NCBI GenBank assembly: GCA_963734955.1
Contig: CAVTJO010000006.1
Location: forward strand, 124,001 to 188,000
Reading direction: 5' to 3'
Length of the DNA: 64,000 nucleotides
Source: UBA11986 sp963734955
GTDB taxonomy: Bacteria; Bacteroidota; Ignavibacteria; UBA10030; UBA6906
Part shown: positions 27,659 to 36,851 of the stretch, in pieces
Numbering within the stretch: position 1 is the stretch's first letter
Layout: each line of letters begins with the position of its first letter
Made by a program: the position numbers and the translations under genes
Notes under the pieces: generated by a model
Database searches by the model: none
The model's input: the letters and a program-made list of their open reading frames with translations, nothing else
What the model was told of the DNA's origin: nothing

Positions 27659-28621
27659 ATGTCACAACACAAACGTGCAGATCTGACAAAGGTCAAGACC
27701 ATCTCCATCAGGAAGCGGAAGAGCAAGGTCACACCTGCCGACTTCGCGAGGGTGTTTGATGGCAAGAGCGGGTCGTTCTCATCGTTCGTCGATAGTTTGC
27801 CCAGGATCCTCGTGGCAGATGACTTGCGAACCCTTGTGGACGATATTGTCGTTGCGCGAAAGAAGAACAAGCCCGTCATTTTGATGATGGGTGCGCACGT
27901 GATCAAAGTCGGTCTTTCACCACTGCTGATCGATCTCATCAAAAGGAACATAGTCACCGCTGTTGCGATGAACAGTGCCGCGGCGATTCATGACGTCGAG
28001 ACCGCAATGTGGGGACAGACGTCCGAGGATGTTGCCGTGAGTATTCTCGATGGAAGCTTCGGGATGGCCCGCGAAACCGGTGAGTTGATGAACCAAACGC
28101 TCGCGGATGCCTTTCGAGACTCGGACATGGGATATGGCGAGGCCCTTGGGCGGAAGTTGCTGGACCTCGATGCACCGAATGCAAATGTAAGCCTGCTTGC
28201 ATCATGCTACTCCTTGAGTATTCCCATTACGGTCCACGCTGCAATCGGGACCGATATCATCCACCAGCAGCCGACAATGGACGGAGCCGCAACCGGCGAG
28301 CTTACATTCAGGGATTTCAAGTCTTTTGCTGAAACGTGCAAGGGTCTGGTTGGAGGTGGTGTCGTCCTCAACGTCGGCTCGGCAGTTATCATGCCGGAAG
28401 TGTTCCTGAAAGCTCTCACAATTGCCCGCAACCTCGGGGCCCGGGCAAAGGGATTCACCACCGCTGTGTTTGACATGAATGTCCATTATCGTCCCACAAT
28501 GAACGTCAGACTTCGCCCCACCCAGGATGGTGGACGCGGCCTCTACTTTACGGGGCACCACGAGATCATGATTCCCTTGCTCGCGGCGATGATAAAGGTC
28601 AGGATGGCAGAGAATCGATGA
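27659..28621 (+). CDS. Deoxyhypusine-synthase-like protein of unknown substrate
   Basis: 320 residues from the ATG at 27659; a GTG at 27620 in frame is an alternative start. Characteristic blocks are ILMMGAHVIKVGLSPLLIDL, NSAAAIHDVETAMWGQTSED, VHAAIGTDIIHQQPTMDGAA, GGGVVLNVGSAVIMPEVFLK and YFTGHHEIMIPLLAAMI. This is the pattern I associate with bacterial proteins placed in the deoxyhypusine synthase-like NAD-dependent group. The active-site lysine of true deoxyhypusine synthase could not be assigned, and bacteria lack eIF5A, so the substrate is unknown. It is a real gene by conservation; the functional name is tentative. Confidence 0.75.
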   Translation: MSQHKRADLTKVKTISIRKRKSKVTPADFARVFDGKSGSFSSFVDSLPRILVADDLRTLVDDIVVARKKNKPVILMMGAHVIKVGLSPLLIDLIKRNIVTAVAMNSAAAIHDVETAMWGQTSEDVAVSILDGSFGMARETGELMNQTLADAFRDSDMGYGEALGRKLLDLDAPNANVSLLASCYSLSIPITVHAAIGTDIIHQQPTMDGAATGELTFRDFKSFAETCKGLVGGGVVLNVGSAVIMPEVFLKALTIARNLGARAKGFTTAVFDMNVHYRPTMNVRLRPTQDGGRGLYFTGHHEIMIPLLAAMIKVRMAENR

Positions 28622-28654
28622 TACGCAGTTGGTCGGGCAGAACAGCTTAGTCGG

Positions 28655-29584
28655 ATGCAAGAACCATACTCAGTTCAACCTCAGCCAGAGATTCCTCCAC
28701 AGCAAAAGCCTCCGCCTCTTCTTCAGCGAATGGGTCCGGTCTCTTTTGCCGTTGTGGCACTTGCAGTCGTGTTCTTTCTCTATCAGTTTGTAGCTGGTGG
28801 CATCACGCTGCTTCTCTTTGGCATGCGTGTCTCGAGTGATGAAGTCCAGCTCTTCCGTTTTGCAACGCTTGTCGGACAGTTGCTTTTCGTCCTTCTCCCC
28901 ACTGTATTGCTTGTCAGATTTCGGGGGGAACGGATCACGGAGTACTTCAGACTTGCCGTCCCGGAGTACAAGGAAATCATCCTTACGTTCGTTGCGGTGT
29001 TTGCTTTGCAGCAGGTGCTTCAGGGTTATATGGTCTTACAGGATGCAATTCCCTTGCCCGCGCCCCTGCAACGGATCATCGATGAGCTGAAGGCCGTGTT
29101 CGAGGAGACCTATCGTAACCTCGTTACATCTCACTCACCAGGAGAATTCATTTTTGTCGTTCTTGTTATCGCACTGACGCCGGCAATCTGCGAAGAGATG
29201 CTCTTCCGTGGTCTCGTGCAACGCAGTTTCGAAAAGGTGACAGTCGGGGTACAGGGAGCGGTTATTACCGGTGTGATATTTGCAGGATTCCATCTTGTGC
29301 CGTATTCCTTCGTTCCCCTGGCAGCGCTCGGGATCTACTTCGGATTCATCGTATACCGGACGCAGAACATCACCGTGGCAATCTCGGCACACTTCTTTAA
29401 CAACTTCATCGCATGCACGGCAGTGTATCTTGAAATGAATGATGATTTCGTCGCCATTGCCCCTCATCGCACACCCACACCATCCCTGGTGTTCCTGAAT
29501 ACCATTGTCTTTGTGGTGGTTTTTCTTCTTGCATCTTATTACTTTATCCGTGTAACGGAGCCCGCCGAACATCCACAAGAGTGA
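28655..29584 (+). CDS. CPBP (CAAX/Abi) family intramembrane metalloprotease
   Basis: A 309-residue polytopic membrane protein with a proline-rich cytosolic N-terminus (about 25 residues) and about eight hydrophobic segments. The protease motifs are ICEEMLFRGLVQ (EExxxR), VIFAGFHLVPYSF (FxxxH) and ISAHFFNNFIAC (HxxxN/D), the Rce1-like zinc site. The family processes or protects against peptides and is linked to prenyl-protein processing or bacteriocin immunity. It is in a plus-strand run with the zinc-ribbon gene 11 bases downstream. Confidence 0.9.
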   Translation: MQEPYSVQPQPEIPPQQKPPPLLQRMGPVSFAVVALAVVFFLYQFVAGGITLLLFGMRVSSDEVQLFRFATLVGQLLFVLLPTVLLVRFRGERITEYFRLAVPEYKEIILTFVAVFALQQVLQGYMVLQDAIPLPAPLQRIIDELKAVFEETYRNLVTSHSPGEFIFVVLVIALTPAICEEMLFRGLVQRSFEKVTVGVQGAVITGVIFAGFHLVPYSFVPLAALGIYFGFIVYRTQNITVAISAHFFNNFIACTAVYLEMNDDFVAIAPHRTPTPSLVFLNTIVFVVVFLLASYYFIRVTEPAEHPQE

Positions 29585-29594
29585 GGAGGATGCC

Positions 29595-30158
29595 ATGCCT
29601 TACTGCCCGGAATGTGGTTATGAGTATGTTGCAGGAGCAAAAGTGTGTCCGGATTGTCAGACCTCATTGATGGAAGGCGAACAACTGTTCTGCGACTTTT
29701 GCGACGAGCCGATCACCTCCGGCACGAAATTCTGTCCGCATTGTGGTGCCCTGATGAACTCGGGGACAGAACAGGGAAAAGAAACTGCGTGCGACACACA
29801 TCATGAGAATAGCGCGGTCGGACGATGCGTCGTGTGCAAGAAGATTGTATGTGAGGAATGTGCAGTACAAAAGCGCGGAAAATACTTCTGTTCCAATGAC
29901 AAGCATGTCGAAATGGCGTTCGATTGGGTGACGGTATTTACGACGGGGGCCGAATACGAGGCAGACATGGTGGCGGCAAACCTCGAAAGCGCCGGCATTC
30001 CTGCTCGCGTGTACGTCCAGAATGACCAAATGTTTGTAGCAACTGTTGGAGACCTCGCCGTGACGAAGGTAATGGTTCCGGTGGATGTTGCGGACGAGGC
30101 GAAAGCGTACATTGCGTCGCTCCCGCTGCACGAATCAGAAGACGAACCGAACGCCTAA
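29595..30158 (+). CDS. Zinc-ribbon protein with C-terminal DUF2007
   Basis: A 187-residue cytoplasmic protein. Two zinc ribbons stand at the start: CPECGYEYVAGAKVCPDC, then CDFCDEPITSGTKFCPHC. A B-box-like Cys/His segment follows (CDTHHENSAVGRCVVCKKIV). The last 70 residues (WVTVFTTGAEYEADMVAANL...SAGIPARVYV) are the DUF2007 'putative signal transducing' fold. The function of this combination is unknown; zinc binding is clear. It is flanked by the CPBP protease and cdsA. Confidence 0.88.
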   Translation: MPYCPECGYEYVAGAKVCPDCQTSLMEGEQLFCDFCDEPITSGTKFCPHCGALMNSGTEQGKETACDTHHENSAVGRCVVCKKIVCEECAVQKRGKYFCSNDKHVEMAFDWVTVFTTGAEYEADMVAANLESAGIPARVYVQNDQMFVATVGDLAVTKVMVPVDVADEAKAYIASLPLHESEDEPNA

Positions 30159-30172
30159 TCCCCACGGCCGCA

Positions 30173-31117
30173 TTGAGCAATCTTACCGCCCGAATACTCG
30201 TTGCACTAATCGGCATTCCTCTCATCCTCCTGCTCACCCACGCCGGAGGGTTTTATTTCTTCAGTCTCGTGGTGATTGTCTCGGGCGTCGGGTTGCGCGA
30301 GTACTACAGTCTTGCGCGAGCGAAGGGCCTGCAGCCGCAAACTGTGGTGGGCATCGTGTTCGGGTTTTGCGTCAACGCCGTCTACCTGTATGACAAACTC
30401 AGTCACGCGTTGCTGCGCTGGTTGTCGGGGTTGAATGTCGGCGTGCCGCTCCCGTCGATGGCACAGCTATTCATGATCCTGTTCCTGTTCTTCGTTCCTC
30501 TCGTCCTCCTTCTGGAGTTGTTCAAAAGAAGTGGAGGGGGATTTGGCAACACGGCAGCCACCTTGACCGGTGTGTGTTATGTGTCGATGAGCCTCGGGGC
30601 ACTCGCAGGGTTGCGCGAGCTGTTCGTGCCGGGAGACTTTCCCTTCTATACATACTTCAATCTTCCCGGGGCGACAATTCCGGATGATCTTGTGGATCGG
30701 GTTTATGGATGGGGGGGGTACACGGTGATGGCTGTTTTTGCCTCGATCTGGCTGTGTGATTCCTCTGCGTTCTTTTTCGGGCGGAGGTATGGGAAGCACA
30801 AACTCTTCGAACGGGTAAGTCCGAACAAGACATGGGAGGGAGCCATAGCCGGGTTCGTCGGCGCGCTGGTTGCATTCATTGTCGCACGGGCGATCGCGCT
30901 CCCATACATGTCATTGACAAATGCAATCGTCTGTGGATGCATCGTCGGGCTGTTCGGTCAACTGGGGGACATGGTTGAGTCGATGTTGAAACGGGACGCG
31001 GGAGTGAAGGACTCATCGTCGCTTATCCCCGGTCACGGCGGGGTGCTCGATCGGTTCGACAGCCTGATTTTCGTGTCACCGTTGATATTCCTGTATCTCG
31101 ATTTCATTGTGTTCTGA
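30173..31117 (+). CDS. cdsA: Phosphatidate cytidylyltransferase
   Basis: A 314-residue integral membrane enzyme that makes CDP-diacylglycerol from phosphatidic acid and CTP, the branch point for all phospholipids. The C-terminal signature is unmistakable: SPNKTWEGAIAGFVGAL, then LFGQLGDMVESMLKRDAGVK and DSSSLIPGHGGVLDRFDSL. It has about eight hydrophobic helices. The start is a TTG at 30173 giving MSNLTARILVALIGIPLIL. It lies 15 bases after the zinc-ribbon gene and 14 bases before rimO, so it is operonic. Confidence 0.96.
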   Translation: MSNLTARILVALIGIPLILLLTHAGGFYFFSLVVIVSGVGLREYYSLARAKGLQPQTVVGIVFGFCVNAVYLYDKLSHALLRWLSGLNVGVPLPSMAQLFMILFLFFVPLVLLLELFKRSGGGFGNTAATLTGVCYVSMSLGALAGLRELFVPGDFPFYTYFNLPGATIPDDLVDRVYGWGGYTVMAVFASIWLCDSSAFFFGRRYGKHKLFERVSPNKTWEGAIAGFVGALVAFIVARAIALPYMSLTNAIVCGCIVGLFGQLGDMVESMLKRDAGVKDSSSLIPGHGGVLDRFDSLIFVSPLIFLYLDFIVF

Positions 31118-31130
31118 CGAAAGGAGTGTC

Positions 31131-32453
31131 GTGAGGAGCAGAGGCAGAGGGAAGGTTCACGTGATCACGATGGGGTGTGCGAAGAACGTGGTCGATTCTG
31201 AAAAGCTGATGGCCCAGCTAAGGCTGAGCCACATCGAGATTACTCCGCGTCTGGAAGATGCTGATATTGCTGTCATTAACACGTGTGGATTTATCGAGGC
31301 AGCGAAGCGCGAGTCCATCGACATGATCATCGAAAACGTGCGCCTGAAGTCCAATGGCAAGCTGAAGAAAGTGTATGCGATGGGGTGTCTCACGGAACGC
31401 TACAAGGCTGACCTGCAGAAAGACATTCCCGAAGTCAATCGATTCTTCGGCTCCGATGAGCTGCCGGCGGTGCTGAAAGAGCTTGGCGCCGACTACAAGT
31501 ACGAGCTTGTGGGCGAGAGGTTTCTGACCACGCCACGCCATTTTGCATATCTGAAAATTTCGGAAGGGTGTGACAATCCCTGTTCATTCTGCGCCATTCC
31601 CTTGATGCGCGGCAAGCATGTCAGTCGACCAATTGAAGCACTCGTGGATGAAGCAAAGAGGTTGGCGGAGCGGGGAGTGAAGGAACTTGTCGTTATTGGG
31701 CAGGACACAACGTATTACGGTCTGGACATCAATGGGACGAGAACGCTGTCGAAACTGCTTCGCAGGCTTGCGGACATTGATGGGATCCAATGGGTGCGTT
31801 TGATGTATGCCTACCCTGCGAAATTTCCGGACGACGTTCTCGAACTTATCGCCGGTCATCCTCACATCTGCAAATATATCGATATGCCTGTGCAGCATGT
31901 CTCCGACGCGGTGCTGAAATCCATGCGGCGCGGGATTTCACAACGCGGACTGCGCAATCTGATCGAGAGAGTGCGGGCAGGTGTTCCGGGTATTGCATTG
32001 CGCACGACGCTGATTGTCGGATATCCGAACGAAACCGAGAAGGAGTTCAACGAGTTGCTGGGTTTTGTGAGCGACGTGAAGTTCGACCGTCTGGGTGTAT
32101 TCACGTATTCACTCGAAGAGGGTACAACGGCGTTCCCGCTCGGTGATCCAATTTTGCCGGAAGAGAAGGAACGCCGCCGTGCCCTAATCATGGAAATGCA
32201 GCAAGCGATTTCAGAACGGCGGAATCAACTATTGATAAACACAACCCAGCGTATTCTTCTTGACAGACTCGATGGCAACGTGTACGTCGGGAGGATGGAA
32301 CGGGATGCCCCCGAGATTGATAATGAAGTGCTGGTCCACAGCCCGCGGCAACTTGAGATCGGCGAGTTCGTGGATGTTGACATTGATGATGCGACTGAGT
32401 ATGATTTATCCGGATCTGTTCACGGAGAAGCAAAGGCCCGGGCAGCGGGTTAG
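31131..32453 (+). CDS. rimO: Ribosomal protein S12 methylthiotransferase RimO
   Basis: About 440 residues from a GTG at 31131 with AGGAG five bases upstream; the frame is open back to 31107. A radical SAM methylthiotransferase acting on an aspartate of ribosomal protein S12. The UPF0004 domain shows HVITMGCAKNVVDSEKLM and INTCGFIEAAKRESID (auxiliary cluster cysteines). The radical SAM motif is GCDNPCSFCAIP followed by RGKHVSRP, which favours RimO over MiaB. The C-terminal TRAM region is present. It overlaps nothing; the GWxTD gene follows after 22 bases. Confidence 0.95.
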   Translation: MRSRGRGKVHVITMGCAKNVVDSEKLMAQLRLSHIEITPRLEDADIAVINTCGFIEAAKRESIDMIIENVRLKSNGKLKKVYAMGCLTERYKADLQKDIPEVNRFFGSDELPAVLKELGADYKYELVGERFLTTPRHFAYLKISEGCDNPCSFCAIPLMRGKHVSRPIEALVDEAKRLAERGVKELVVIGQDTTYYGLDINGTRTLSKLLRRLADIDGIQWVRLMYAYPAKFPDDVLELIAGHPHICKYIDMPVQHVSDAVLKSMRRGISQRGLRNLIERVRAGVPGIALRTTLIVGYPNETEKEFNELLGFVSDVKFDRLGVFTYSLEEGTTAFPLGDPILPEEKERRRALIMEMQQAISERRNQLLINTTQRILLDRLDGNVYVGRMERDAPEIDNEVLVHSPRQLEIGEFVDVDIDDATEYDLSGSVHGEAKARAAG

Positions 32454-32475
32454 GATTCCTCTCCAGGAGACTCTC

Positions 32476-33765
32476 ATGAAATCTGTGGGGATGTTGTTCG
32501 CGTTGATGTGTGTCTCTCGGCTTGCCGTAGGGCAGGTTGAGGTCGCGCAGACTGAGGAGGTTACTCCGTTTAATCTCGATGCTATCAGTTTTGCCTCGGC
32601 CACGCGCGGTCAAAGCCGGATCGATATCTTCATTCAGGTGCCGTATGAAGTTCTTGCCTTCGTCAAGAAGGATGACGGTTATGTCGCGTCGTATGAGGTG
32701 ACGATTGACATTCATGATTCAGCGGGCCAGCTTGCGGGCGAGAAGCTTTGGACGGAAGAGGTGAAGACGCTGAACTTTGAACAAACCGGATCGTCGCAAG
32801 CATACAGCCTTGTACAGCGGGTGTTTGAGGTTCATCCGGGCGAATACACGATCCTCGCAATTGTGCGGGATAGCGAGTCCCGGCGGAGTCAGCGGTTGAC
32901 CCGCAAGCTGACGGTGTCGGACTATTCTACGCCACAATTCTCCCTTTCCGACATCATGCTGGTGAGCAAACTGAGCATCAACGGCGACAAAAGGACCATC
33001 GTCCCGAGCGTTTCTCCCAATGTCGGGCTTATCCCCGATGCCTTTCACATCTTTTTCGAGATTTACAATCAACGGAACATGGATTCCGTGAAGGTTGTCG
33101 TCGACGTCGTGAACACAAAGAAAGAGAAGGTGATGCAGTTGAGCGAGCTTCGCCAGCTCGCAGCCGGACGGAATCAAGTCTTCATCAAAATCGAAAGCGG
33201 CACGTTGCCCATCGGGGACTATACACTCTACGTGCTTGCGTTTCCTCCCCGTGAGGCAGACAGCACTGGTGGGCAGTATCTTGCCACCACAAGCAGAACG
33301 TTTGTGGTGAGATGGCGCGGATTGCCAAGGGGAATCAAGGATATCGACGCGGCAATCGATCAGTGTGTGTACATTGCCAAGGATGCGGAGATGTCGTATA
33401 TGCGGGAGGCCACCACCCCGGAGGAAAAGCAGAAACGCTTCATCGAATTCTGGAAGAAGCGCGATCCCAACCCGAGTACTCCACGCAACGAAAAGATGGA
33501 GTCATACTACGCCAGGGTCGAATATGCGAACAAAACCTTCAAACACTACATCGAAGGCTGGCGTACGGATATGGGCATGGTGTATATTATCTTCGGCCCC
33601 CCCAGCAACGTTGACCGGCATCCATTCGATGTTGACTCGAAGCCGTATGAGATCTGGACGTATTACGAATTGAACCACTCATTTGTGTTTGTGGATCATA
33701 CGGGTTTCGGCGACTATCGTCTCACAACACCGATCACAGATGTATGGCAGCGACCGAAGGATTAG
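32476..33765 (+). CDS. Exported GWxTD-domain protein
   Basis: About 429 residues from the ATG at 32476 (CAGGAGA upstream; MKSVGMLFALMCVSRLAVG signal peptide); the open frame extends into rimO but that is not used. The beta-rich middle is unassigned. The C-terminal domain has KRFIEFWKKRDPNPSTPRNE, EYANKTFKHYIEGWRTDMGM and VYIIFGPPSNVDRHPF, the GWxTD signature (here GWRTD) known from Chlorobi/Ignavibacteria, Acidobacteria and related groups. Function unknown; probably periplasmic or outer-membrane-facing. It is the last gene of the core block. Confidence 0.88.
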   Translation: MKSVGMLFALMCVSRLAVGQVEVAQTEEVTPFNLDAISFASATRGQSRIDIFIQVPYEVLAFVKKDDGYVASYEVTIDIHDSAGQLAGEKLWTEEVKTLNFEQTGSSQAYSLVQRVFEVHPGEYTILAIVRDSESRRSQRLTRKLTVSDYSTPQFSLSDIMLVSKLSINGDKRTIVPSVSPNVGLIPDAFHIFFEIYNQRNMDSVKVVVDVVNTKKEKVMQLSELRQLAAGRNQVFIKIESGTLPIGDYTLYVLAFPPREADSTGGQYLATTSRTFVVRWRGLPRGIKDIDAAIDQCVYIAKDAEMSYMREATTPEEKQKRFIEFWKKRDPNPSTPRNEKMESYYARVEYANKTFKHYIEGWRTDMGMVYIIFGPPSNVDRHPFDVDSKPYEIWTYYELNHSFVFVDHTGFGDYRLTTPITDVWQRPKD

Positions 33766-34222
33766 TTGCAGGATCGTTGGTAATTGCTGTCAACCTTTTT
33801 GATGTTACTATGGTCTAACCATTGACCAGTAACACATGCTGTACCTGCCTCTCGAAAGCCGGTTCCGGACTGACCATCTGGACCGGCTTTCACCTCAATA
33901 GGACAGACGGTGAAGATTACTCCCCCAGGTATCCCGCGGGGAGCTCGACCTGAACACCGTATTTCCCGGCAAGAATAGCCTGGCGCAGAGCGCGTGAGAG
34001 GAATGTGGCAGTGTTACTGTAACACTACCAGGGATGTTGCCTTCTTGAAATCGTATCGAAAAGTGTGTACTCTGTCTGATATTTCAGGCACCGCGTTCAT
34101 TCCAAACTCTGGTCGATTTTACTCTTATGAATGAGACGGCTTTGAGGAAGGGCAAGTTGTGCTAAATGAACTTCTGACAGTCAGAATTGGTTTTCTTTAC
34201 ACCAGGTGAATGGAGAATCGTC
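33766..34222. other. Intergenic boundary between core block and accessory island
   Basis: About 450 bases. It contains the inverted repeat at 33854-33891. On the minus strand, 33917-34026 reads open in a frame ending ...RQAILAGKYGVQVELPAGYL then stop, which looks like the tail of a lost small protein but has an in-frame stop just upstream and no start. Otherwise nothing recognisable. Confidence 0.4.
33854..33891. terminator. Inverted repeat, likely terminator of the GWxTD operon
   Basis: GAAAGCCGGT (33854-33863) pairs perfectly over 10 bp with ACCGGCTTTC (33882-33891) around an 18-base loop, about 90 bases after the GWxTD stop. There is no long T run, so termination may be partial or bidirectional. 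Confidence 0.6.
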
Positions 34223-34720
34223 ATGAGACCCACGTTGGGTGTTCAGTTTTTGAAGGAATTGGAAGCGGAAGCAGGTGCATCCCGCAAATGTCTCGAAAGA
34301 ATTCCGGCGGAATCGTTTGGGTGGAAGCCGCATGAAAAATCCATGGCCATGGGGTATCTTGCACTGCTTGTTGCGGAAATCCCGAAATGGATCACGGATG
34401 TGGTCGAAAAGTCAGAGATTGATTTTGCAACATTCAAGCACTTCCAACCGAAGACCACCGCTGATTTGGTGAGCCACTTTGATGAGAACATGGGAGGTGC
34501 GAGAAGAGCTTTGCAGCATGTGTCAGATGAAGCTCTTGACGGAACATTCTTCCTAAAGAACCAGGGAGAGGTTCTATTCAGTTCGCCAAAGAACGACACC
34601 ATTGGATCGTCAATCAACCACCTTGTCCACCACCGCGGGCAATTGACCGTCTATATGCGGCTCAACAACATTCCAGTGCCATCAATTTATGGGCCTTCGG
34701 CGGATGAAAAGGCATTCTGA
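34223..34720 (+). CDS. DinB-family protein
   Basis: About 165 residues from the ATG at 34223, behind GGAGAATCGTC; the frame is open slightly upstream. The DinB four-helix fold is shown by FLKELEAEAGASRKCLERIP, FGWKPHEKSMAMGYLALLV and SINHLVHHRGQLTVYMRLN. The family uses three histidines for metal. The HLVHHRGQ pair is present, but the first His, usually in a LATHVAE-like segment, reads LALLVAE here (Leu). Metal binding or activity may therefore be altered. Proposed roles are thiol-dependent detoxification. It opens the accessory island, about 95 bases before the sigma factor. Confidence 0.85.
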   Translation: MRPTLGVQFLKELEAEAGASRKCLERIPAESFGWKPHEKSMAMGYLALLVAEIPKWITDVVEKSEIDFATFKHFQPKTTADLVSHFDENMGGARRALQHVSDEALDGTFFLKNQGEVLFSSPKNDTIGSSINHLVHHRGQLTVYMRLNNIPVPSIYGPSADEKAF

Positions 34721-34814
34721 GGGCAAGACCCCGGCAATAGATGAATCATAATGACACCAGGCTCACCGACTCCGTATGCTTCGACGGGACTCTGCAATTT
34801 GCAACACTTTCTGA

Positions 34815-36088
34815 ATGCCGGAAATCGACGTTGAACATATCCGCACGCTGCTTGACGGCCTGTATCGTTCCGAGTCGCGTAGGATTCTTGCCACCCTGAT
34901 TCGCCTGCTCGGCGACTTCGAAACAGCGGAGGAAGCGCTCCACGAGGCATTTGCTGCCGCAATGACCCAATGGATGAAGGAAGGCGTGCCTCAGAATCCC
35001 CGGGCGTGGCTGGTCTCTGCGGGACGATTCAAGGCCATCGATGGCATGCGGCGGAGTGCCCGCTTCATTTCCGCCGGAAAGGATGGGGAGTGGTCGGGCC
35101 CCAACCTTGACGAGCAATTTGCTGCTGAGACAAAAGATCCTGCTGAGCTGATCGATCAGGGCGTGCAGGACGACGAATTGCGTCTGATCTTTACGTGCTG
35201 CCATCCGGCGTTGTCGCCGGACGCCCAGATAGCCCTCACGCTCCGCGAAGTGTGCGGGCTGACCACTGAAGAAATTGCGCGTGCATTCCTCACTCCGGCT
35301 TCCACACTTGCCCAGCGTATTGTGCGAGCCAAGGCGAAGATTCGCGACACGCGCGCATACCATATCAGGTGCCATCGCCGGCCGATCTGCAGGAACGGCT
35401 CGATGCCGTGCTCCGCGTGATCTATCTCGTGTTCAACGAGGGGTACGCAGCATCCTCGGGTGCATCGGTGACGCGTCATGATCTGTCAGGCGAGGCCATA
35501 CGTTTGGAGCGTTTGCTGATTGAGTTGCTGCCCGAGCCCGAGGCAATCGGCCTTCTCGCCCTGATGCTACTGCAGGAATCACGCCGACCGGCGCGTACCT
35601 CGCCCGAGGGAGACCTGATATTGCTGGAATATCAGGATCGCTCGCTCTGGAACCGGGATCAGATTGCAGAAGGACTGGCGTTGGTGGAGCGGGCATTGCT
35701 GTCGCGCCGCTTCGGACCGTACACCCTTCAGGCGGCAATCGCCGCCGTGCATGCCGAAGCAACCACTGCGGCTGCGACGGATTGGGCACAGATCGTTGCA
35801 CTGTATGACCTGTTGCTTCGCGTGGAACCGTCGCCTGTGATTGAGCTGAATCGTGCGGTTGCGGTGGCGATGCGCGACGGACCGCTCGCAGGTTTGGAGC
35901 TGATCGATGGCATTTTTGCGGGTGGTGATCTCGTTGATTATCACCTTGCCCACTCGGCGCGCGCGGAGCTCTGCCGCCGATTGGGAAGGACAAGTGACGC
36001 CCGGGATTCCTACGAGCGGGCTCTCCACCTTACGCAGCAGGAGCCGGAGCGACGGTTTCTTGAAATGAGGCTGCAAGAGTTAAGTTAG
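34815..36088 (+). pseudogene. ECF42-type sigma factor with C-terminal extension, one frameshift
   Basis: Two frames make one protein of about 420 residues. The first (ATG 34815) holds sigma region 2 (RILATLIRLLGDFETAEEAL, NPRAWLVSAGRFKAIDGMRR) and region 4 (LTTEEIARAFLTPASTLAQR, IVRAKAKIRDTR). The second holds the long TPR-like extension typical of ECF42 (YLVFNEGYAASSG, PSPVIELNRAVAVAM). The frame changes in the CGCGCG run at 35350-35355; removing CG restores RDTRIPYQVPSPADLQERLD, the normal ECF42 sequence. ECF42 factors control neighbouring DGPF/YCII genes through TGTCGA (-35) and CGA/TC (-10) promoters without a classical anti-sigma, using the extension. The adjacent YCII genes carry such sites. 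Confidence 0.88.
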
Positions 36089-36403
36089 GACGCAGGAAAC
36101 TTGAGCCTACTGTGGCTGGTGCTTGAAACATTCCGTGCGCAGCATGGCTGGCCACCGGTTCGGAAAACTCCTTCTTCGCCGGTTTTGGGGTCGCTACATC
36201 ATCCAAAACTCGACGCTGTGGTCCTCTGGCTTCCGGCATCTATCCTGTATCTTCACCGCGTGATCATTCAGATCCCAACAAGCCATCCCGACTCCAAGGC
36301 AGAGATGGTCCGGCAGGTTGAAACCGAAATGGATAACACTGTCGATTTCGCCCCCCTGCGAAACGACAATCAATAGTACTCACGGCAAAACCAAGGAGAT
36401 CCC
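36089..36403. other. Intergenic region between the sigma factor and the first YCII gene
   Basis: 315 bases with no convincing gene; a 91-codon open frame here resembles nothing. It carries the first ECF42-type promoter at 36340-36367. Confidence 0.5.
36340..36367 (+). promoter_or_regulatory. ECF42-type promoter upstream of YCII gene 1
   Basis: TGTCGA at 36340-36345, an 18-base spacer starting TTTC and containing a C run and GAAA, then CGAC at 36364-36367. It lies 37 bases before the YCII start codon. The same layout occurs at 36779 and 40200. Confidence 0.75.
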
Positions 36404-36764
36404 ATGAAATACCTTATGTCTTGTTTACGGCGAAGAGAACCAAATCCAGGCCATGAACGATGACGAATGCATGGAATACGATGCGGCGATCAGGAGGGAG
36501 GGGTTCTGCCTTGCTTCCGAGGCCCTTCAACCAATTCAGACCGCCACCACGGTGCGGGTCAGGGGCGGCAAAGTGTCCATTACCGACGGTCCGTTTGCCG
36601 AGACGAAGGAGCAATTGGCCGGGTTCTACCTGATCGACGCAAAAGATCTGGACGATGCCATTGAGATTGCCTCGAAAATTCCGCCGGCGCGTGTCGGCAG
36701 TATTGAAGTACGCCCGGTCAGGGAACTTGTCAGCACCAGGGGAGAGCGACGGCGATTGGATTGA
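36404..36764 (+). pseudogene. YCII/DGPF-domain protein 1, one frameshift near the start
   Basis: ATG at 36404 behind CCAAGGAGATCCC reads MKYLM, then the frame is lost. Skipping the T at 36419 continues LVYGEENQIQAMNDDECMEY and runs to 36764. The product has the family hallmark VSITDGPFAETKEQLAGFYL and the ending GSIEVRPVRELV, about 119 residues. YCII/DGPF proteins are small ferredoxin-like-fold proteins of unclear chemistry, strongly tied to ECF42 sigma factors. It is directly downstream of an ECF42-type promoter. The rest is undamaged, so an extra base in the sequence is likely. Confidence 0.85.
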
Positions 36765-36778
36765 TTTCCGGAGTGCAA

Positions 36779-36805
36779 TGTCGATTTCTGATACCCCGAA
36801 ACGAC
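36779..36805 (+). promoter_or_regulatory. ECF42-type promoter upstream of YCII gene 2
   Basis: TGTCGA at 36779-36784 and CGAC at 36802-36805 with a 17-base spacer (TTTC...CCCC...GAAA). It lies about 47 bases before the ATG of YCII gene 2. Confidence 0.8.
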
Positions 36806-36851
36806 TATACAGTGTAGACAGGGAATTAACATCAACGAAGGAGATACTGGA

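Noticed and set aside
33917..34026. Minus-strand reading ending RQAILAGKYGVQVELPAGYL
   Set aside because: Looks protein-like but has a stop just upstream and no start; too short to call even as a pseudogene.
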